Positions 57,823 through 64,000 of a stretch of 64,000 nucleotides of DNA are shown one piece after another. Below the pieces are notes generated by a model that saw nothing but the letters and a program-made list of their open reading frames with translations, was not told the origin of the DNA and did not search any database. The position numbers and the translations under genes were made by a program. This DNA is from Pisolithus tinctorius (Eukaryota > Basidiomycota > Agaricomycetes > Boletales > Pisolithaceae): the NCBI GenBank assembly GCA_024663395.1, contig JANFAH010000118.1:1-64000 (forward strand), read 5' to 3'. Positions within the stretch are counted from its first letter, which is position 1. Every line of letters starts with the position of its first letter.

Positions 57823-57974
57823 ACGCGGATAGCGAGGCAATATGATAGAACAGACGGCAGAGCACAATTACAAGACAGACCAAGCAGCAGCCAGGAAATA
57901 AAGAACTTGAAACTGCCAGTGCGCTGTAGTAACTACTACTTCGAAGTTGGTACTAGTGTTGATAGGGTGAATTT

Positions 57975-60900
57975 TTAGAACGAAAGGTCATCAACGTCAG
58001 CCTCTTCGAACTCATTGAGTTCATCACCATCTTCGTCATCCGAATTGCTGCTGACATCTGTGCAAGTATCCGTGTCGTTCTCGCTTGAGCTGTCATCTGT
58101 GTCTTCATCGCCATTCACCTCCATATCACTTCCATCCTGATCATCCTCATCATTCTCTTCCCCTAACTGTCCATCATCCTCATTGTTCATCTCTCCTGCC
58201 GGAGAGTGGGGAAGGGAATGTGCGTGACCAGGACTTCTCCCAGCAAAGCACATGAACATATCTCGGTCAGCAAATCTAAGAAGTAGGATTAGTGAGGTGT
58301 AGCACTAGAAATACACACCTACATGTTTACATAGAAATTTACCCAGTCATCTTCTTCCCCTTCTCTTCATGCAACGGATTTCCCAGTGGGAAGTAAGTGA
58401 GTCCCCTTACCATCTGTGAAGGCCGGTATAAGGTGAACAGCACGGATCGCAATATTGGGGTCAAGAAAACCGAATGTGGCAGGGTCAGAGGTCGGGATGA
58501 ATCCTATCTTGGGGAGGTGGCCTACGGCTAAACGAAATCGGCGGCCCAGGGATACACCAAGCCATTGAACCCACAAAACATGCAAGTTTTGGAAGCCCTC
58601 GCCTCTGCTGAGAAGTCGCACATCGACATGGTAGATTCCAAGTACACGGGCATACCAATATGGATGGCAACCTGGCCCTGATTCACCAGTAGGAACCATT
58701 ATGTCGGACTGGTGGCCTAGGTGTAGGAAATCGTACTCTTCGCACATGTCATAGGTAGTGTAACGAATTCGCATGGTTCATATGGCATATAGCTTGTTAT
58801 CTCGGATTATAACGCTGTTATGTTCCTCCCCTGAATATTCGTCATCTTGGTCAGCAAGGGGCACATGAAGGAGTCGGTGTAGAAGATGGTTTTTGAGGTC
58901 CAGAAGGAAACCCTTGGATCAGCTTTGGTGTTAGAGACTGGATAAGACAAATCACTTGCTCCGATAGGCTTACTTTCAGGGCGGGATCATCCTGCTGATC
59001 CTGGAGAATGGAGAGCAGGTCCAATGGAGAGGTTCTATGGGAAAGAAGGAAGTGCTGTGGAACTTGAGTGGTCATGTTGCTTCTTGGAAACGGCTCCCGT
59101 GCTCCGCTGCTACAGCTCTCTTCTGCTGGTAGCTGATCGATGACCTGCAGCCACCTCCGACGTTGCTCATGTTTCGAGAGCTGGTTAATTGTGTTTTTCT
59201 TACTAGTTAGAGGATAATAGGCTTTCAGAGCATGATGAGCAAGTTCCCCCTGAAATCAGTTAGTCTGAAGAAACGCCCGAAGATCTGAAGCATATCACCG
59301 TTTGCGTTGTATACGAATCTGTCATCCCAAACAATCTAATAGATTCCACATAATCTCCTAGCACATGGAATTTATACATGCACATGTTGAACGTCTTCAC
59401 TTTCCCACCACTTGGCGGAGACGGCACAGCAGAACCAGCTCCATCATGGGCTTGCTTCCGCAACTGGGAAGCTCTCTCTTTAGGTAGCTCAACGGTGCAA
59501 TAGTCAGGACATAATTTCCTTGAAAATAAACGGAGCTTTTGACAGAGAATTATATGGGTCCTTTCTAGGTCGTTTAAGGTCGTCTCCGTGTGTAGTCGCA
59601 GCTTTGCAAGCACGTGCCATTCGGCAAAGTGGAAGAGTAACGTGGACACGATGCGGTCATGGGCTGGTGGGAAGAGACCTTCGAAGACTGGAATGGCGCA
59701 CTTTACTCTTATTGAGCATCTGAGGTAGCATAGATGAGATGTAAATGAACGTGCCTGCAGGATGTCTTCAAAATCTCTGGCTGCAAGCCACTTCATTTCC
59801 GAGGTATTGCTAGAAAATTTCCGAATAGTCCCTCAACTGAATGAAGGTATTTGCCAGAACCTGGGAATGCTGTTAGTTGAAGCAGAACGCCGAGAAGAGC
59901 AATTACCTTGCATCTAGCTCAGCAACAGTTAATGCACCAGTTGGAAGACCATAGAGAAGGCGAATAAGGTGTGTGAAAAGGGACTTCCAAGAACCAAGCT
60001 CACATTCATGCATTAAATCGACTACTAGCATGGTGAGTTGCTTCAGACCGAGGCCAGACAGTTTTTCTGCAAAAGCATTCTGGAGAGCCGTCGAATAAAA
60101 AGGTAAATGCCAAGAAGTGTATGTACTTATGATGGTCGGAACCCACGAATCGCTACCAAGTACACATTCCACGAAGGATCCATCTACCACCTTTGCCTGC
60201 TTGAGTATAGCTTCGCGTACTTGGAGAACCTTCTGCAATACAAACTCCCTCAACTGGGATGCTCGCAGACGTGCGTCATGAAGAGTTCCAACGCGATCTA
60301 TCAAGTGCTTGGGTACCAAGCAATGTGGGCAGGGGCGACGACCCATCTCCCATATGGTTGCAATAAGAGCCCTAAATTGTGGAGTATCAACTACTGATGA
60401 GTGCCAGGAACATGTCTGATAGAAGTTCACATTACTTTTCTGGGTAATCAGCTGAATAGGTGAAAATACAGGGGAACACTTGGCGGATGGCTCCGTCGGG
60501 GCAGCGCAGGACGATGCCATGGTGACAAGCCTCTACAAATGCCTCATCCAATAAAATATTCCAACAGCTGTGAAACAGTTCATGGCGACAGTGGGCTTGT
60601 AGGGAGGCAATTCCCTTCCTGGACATTCTTTCAAGAGTCAGGAAGAAATCTTTGATACTGTCTGGGAGCTGCAATACCGATCACAATAAGACGTCGATCT
60701 TCGGAGTAGAACTGCCATGACTTACTGAAGGGAAGAAGGCTACTAGATGACAAGCACCGGAGTTTGGCATTGCATGGGCATACTTCGAAACATTTCCAAA
60801 ATAAAGGTAGAGTGGCCAAGCCTTCGCATTGCTGAAAGTAGCCAGATGAGTGGCATCAGAGAAGAACATGAGACCAGCGATAACTCACTCCAGCTTGCAT

Positions 60901-62330
60901 CCAGGCTCCGGTGCTTGCTTTTGAAGCATTGCATGGGCATCGATCCAACTGTCCGAAGTGTATAATTCACCAAACGCTCGCTGAACTTTGCCAGTGATGG
61001 GATCATGCCAGATTTGTTCAAATGGCCATAGATGGAATGTTTTAGCTTGGATATCATTGAACGCTGAATGTATAACCTCAATGAGAGATCGATAATGAAA
61101 ACCTGGTACTGAGTATTTCTGACTGCTCCCCTGATTTGTCTTCGTCCTGGTGGGTACCTCGATATCCACGGAAGAAACCTTCCAGTTGTCCAGAAACACT
61201 ACCTCAGAGTTCCCAGAACTCTCACCTGGAGCATGGTCCTCGTCAAGGAGTCAAAGATGTCTATTAGATGAAAAACCATGGAAGTCCACAGAATTGAAAT
61301 CCTCCGCTAATAGCACGGCCTGGACGAGCCTCGTGACTTCGCCCTCGGACTTATGCTTGCTGCCCATATTCATCCATTGCATCAGGCAATATATGGTCAT
61401 GTTTGCGAACGGGTAAGGAGGAGGAGGGAGGTGAGGCCGAGGAACAACGTGCATGCCCTTTTGTAAAAGGGGACATACTTTGGCCAGTAGCGTAGATGAG
61501 ACAAAGGAATCAGGCTCGAAGGATGGGCAGTGGAGGTACCAGCGACATATGCCAAAGAAGTCTCTTTCTGATTGAAAACTCCCATGTATGTGAAGTATCA
61601 CCCTGCGAATAATGCCTGCTCGATTTCCCGACGCAAAATCTGGATTCTGCAGAGGTGTAGTAGATGGAGGCAAAGGTGCATGATTGTGACAATCTTGAAT
61701 TAGGCTATGCGGAAGTTGGCCCTCGGCTACAAATAGGAACTATGATATCAAAGTGCATCCATGGACAATTCCTATGGCACTTACCACTGGCAGGTCGTGT
61801 GTCAACATGCATATTCGAATCTTCGGTTTGCATATCATTGCTCTCATCCTCATCAGCACAGGGATGTGGACTTGGAATACGAAGCTGGGTGTGGTCTGAT
61901 ACACTGGCAAGGGTAGCAGTGGTTCCGTGGTCGTCATTTGGTATCACACCAGCCTGGTCCTGAAGTAAAGGTGAGTACTGCAGTGGCGGTTCATGAAGTG
62001 GTCAAACGGTCACCACTTACCAGGTCTTGAAGTCCACTGCTGCGCCCTGTAAATTTCCTGAGCACGGTACTTGACTGCCTCACCGTGTATCGCAGAGCAG
62101 CATCTACCCTTTTCACTCTTTCATGACGCTTCAAAATGGCAAGGCTTGTGGATTTCCAGTATGATGAACAGAGCAGCCAATGTTTTGAAAGTGAGCATTG
62201 ATTGTCAAAAGTTCGGCTGCATGAAGGTCCACAGAAGAGTGTGACCATGAGAGTATGAAAAGACAATAGTGCTGGATTGTAATGGCCACCGGAATGGCAG
62301 CGATCATGGCAGCAAGATATGACGGGGTCA
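57975..62330 (-). CDS. Plavaka-like DNA transposase
   Basis: This multi-exon minus-strand gene matches what I remember of Plavaka transposases of basidiomycetes. The N-terminal zinc-finger-like exon (62330-62040) contains CSRTFDNQCSLSKHW. Next come the DFFGICRWY block and RLVQAVLLAEDFN (61600-61280), YRSLIEVIHSAF and ELYTSDSWIDAH (61199-60890), FFSDATHLATFSNAKAWPLY (60870), FTYSADYPEK (60440), CPHCLVPK, LVVDLMHECELGSWKSLFTH (60010), ARDFEDILQ and PVFEGLFPPAHDRI, GELAHHALKAYY, and the C-terminal TYDMCEEYDFLHLG and FADRDMFMCFAG before an acidic tail ending at TAA 57975-57977. I noticed no stop or frameshift in the conserved blocks. Exact splice sites and terminal repeats were not determined. 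Confidence 0.72.
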
Positions 62331-62464
62331 TTGAGCTGTGTTAGAGGTAACAAAACGATTACTACAACCGGGGTTCTTTCGGTGAGGCTAGGAGCCCTAG
62401 CATTAGGTTTCGGTAGGCCGTCAATGCCCGGCAGTGACATTAGTTGGGGGATTTGAGATTTCAT

Positions 62465-63330
62465 ACCCGAATCACATATTGACAGGCACGAGCCTGAAAA
62501 AAATTGTTATAATGCAGGCTAAATGAGATTGGGACGTTCCAAGCTGAACATACCTCTCCCTTCCATCCTTGAAGCCTCCGTAGCCTGCAAGGTGATTTTC
62601 TTCATGTTAGATCGTGGTGGTGCATGAATCTGATAGCAGAATACGTTCTCAAAGAACGACTTCAAGTCAAGTTGGGACTCTTGATCCCAGGCAGAGAGAC
62701 GTACTGGGTGAGACAAGTGTTGGTGGATCACTGAAGATAACGGTCACAGTTTATCAACATCTCTAGAGTAAACATACTCACCGATTTTTGCATATGCAGG
62801 CGTGGGTGAAACCTGGCACCTACCCGAACCCCATGGGCCTGCAAGTCTGCCAGCCATGAACAGTAAGTATACTCAGAGCAACAGCAAACTCCAGCAGGAC
62901 ATAAGAAGCTTGGGATGCCAAAGTTCTAGCTCCTTCGTAATAGGTGTGTCCCCTCGTGTTTGCTCGTAGTTGTATTAGTTAACTGGTTTTGGATAGATTC
63001 CGAACGTGAATGCACCCCAACTCTGCCACCTTGTGGGCAGCCTCCAGCACTTCAGGAGCTGCCACAGCATCGTACAAGTCGAATGATCACCATACCCATC
63101 CACATTGTACAGGAACTCATTTGAGCAAGGTGGGCTGCTGAGATAGTGAAGTGTGAAGCGGAGCAGAAGTTACAAGTGCTACAGATGGTACATGGTAAAT
63201 GGAGGAAGTATACTTGAGGCAGGTCCTAGCGATGCAGCTCCCTGTATGCGACGAACAAGGACGAAGTACAACTGGTCGCAAACAATACAAGTAAACCACA
63301 TAGATGCGCATCGTTTATTACCAGCCCTAT
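62465..63330. other. No gene recognised
   Basis: Short minus-strand frames (for example 62519-62731 with DQESQLDLKSFFENVF) may be exons of an unrecognised gene, but none can be supported. No repeats were seen. Confidence 0.35.
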
Positions 63331-63787
63331 TCAGCATTTTGTCAATGCAACCTGCAGCAGTTTCATATCGAGCTCTTGGTCGGGTTCACATATGGTCTTG
63401 AGATACCGTTTCGCTTCGTCAAATCTATGAGACCACTCCTGTACCTCTGCCTTGCACATGTAAGTGCATGCCTCGTACTGGTGAAGGCAGTGTTCTGCAG
63501 CCTGCAGTTGCGCACCAATCATTGCAATGGCTTGTTCTGCCACATTACATATGTGTTTTTGATGAGCAGTGCTGGGGCCTTTCAGGTTGAGCTATTTGAT
63601 AGATTAAGTTTTATTCCACAGGAAGAGAACTGCGACGCACCAGGTTTATAATGGCATTATCAGTAGAGGTCCCTGAGCCGTGTCTCTCTGGTACAGCTAG
63701 TGCACCATGCCAAGATAAGTTTGGAGCATCCAAAGTGGACTGAAGTTCAGGCTTCCTGCCACATTCCGACTGTTGAGAGGAAGTCAT
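63331..63787 (-). CDS. Small two-exon gene of unknown function
   Basis: Exon 1 (63787-63641) starts MTSSQQSECGRKPE; a 49-nt intron (63592-63640, GTGCGT...AATAG) keeps the frame; exon 2 (63591-63331) ends VALTKC with TGA. The 135-residue product has a Ser-rich start and a helical C-terminal half (AEQAIAMIGAQLQAAEHCLH, YMCKAEVQEWSHRFDEAKRY) that looks like a helical bundle or TPR-like hairpin. I do not recognise the family. The clean intron and absence of stops support a real gene. Confidence 0.5.
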
Positions 63788-64000
63788 TGTCGCAAAAGTT
63801 GAACAAGAATTGGCGCCGTATGATGGTTGTAATAGATAATGAGGATCTAAACTCCGACTTCGGACTTTTCCTTGTTGTGAGACTTTTTCAGTTGTGCGCA
63901 AGTCATGATAGATATGGTTTATAGATTAGAATAAAACTTCCACTAACTGGCTGGAACATTCAATGGCCTACCCCAAATCCGCCACCTCGCAGCAAGACTA

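Noticed and set aside
1..64000. tRNA, rRNA and CRISPR features
   Set aside because: I looked for cloverleaf-type sequences, rRNA blocks and regular direct repeats and saw none that could be supported.

Overview
The window is fungal nuclear DNA, most likely from a mushroom-forming basidiomycete (Agaricomycete; Boletales is my guess). The evidence is many ~50-nt introns, HET-domain proteins including a WD40-TPR-HET type, DUF6534- and DUF6698-like genes, a Plavaka-type transposase and Ty3/gypsy LTR retrotransposons. It looks like a transposon-rich accessory region with few intact host genes.

Layout. 1-570 is a degenerate GC-palindrome minisatellite. 810-18440 is a large Ty3/gypsy element (A, minus strand) inserted in a host gene whose halves lie at about 640-805 and 18441-20026. 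A second element (B1, 7541-14715) is nested in A between its protease and reverse transcriptase. 20028-24301 and 31209-39537 are two copies of a segmental duplication carrying a WD40-TPR-HET gene; the second copy is truncated and split by a Gag-only LTR element (C, 32164-36266). Between the copies lie a DUF6534-like pseudogene, an RPB7 pseudogene and an intact-looking second type of HET gene (28297-30706). Then come a low-coding stretch with a ~290-bp tandem duplication, a DUF6698-like gene with one in-frame TGA, and an RPB1 pseudogene (43260-56940) split by a second B element (B2, 46402-56521). B2 itself carries two solo LTRs (E, D). A further solo LTR (F) follows, then a Plavaka-like DNA transposase gene (57975-62330) and a small two-exon gene (63331-63787).

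How the parts fit together. A, B and C share a primer-binding site, a Gag of the same type, LTRs that begin with TGT plus a short inverted repeat, and 4-bp target duplications. All seven LTR insertions (A, B1, B2, C and solo D, E, F) have duplications of the form NCGN. Only A has pol, so B and C are probably mobilised in trans; their LTR pairs are (nearly) identical while A's differ by many transitions. B is the most unusual object. Its Gag frame continues, through one TGA, into a repeat array and then a captured sterol-dehydrogenase-like (ERG26-like) fragment. The core of each repeat also looks like a 47-nt intron and is preceded by a covarying hairpin. A carries an antisense gene with a Zn2Cys6-like cluster, and a dispersed CGGAATT word that could be its target.
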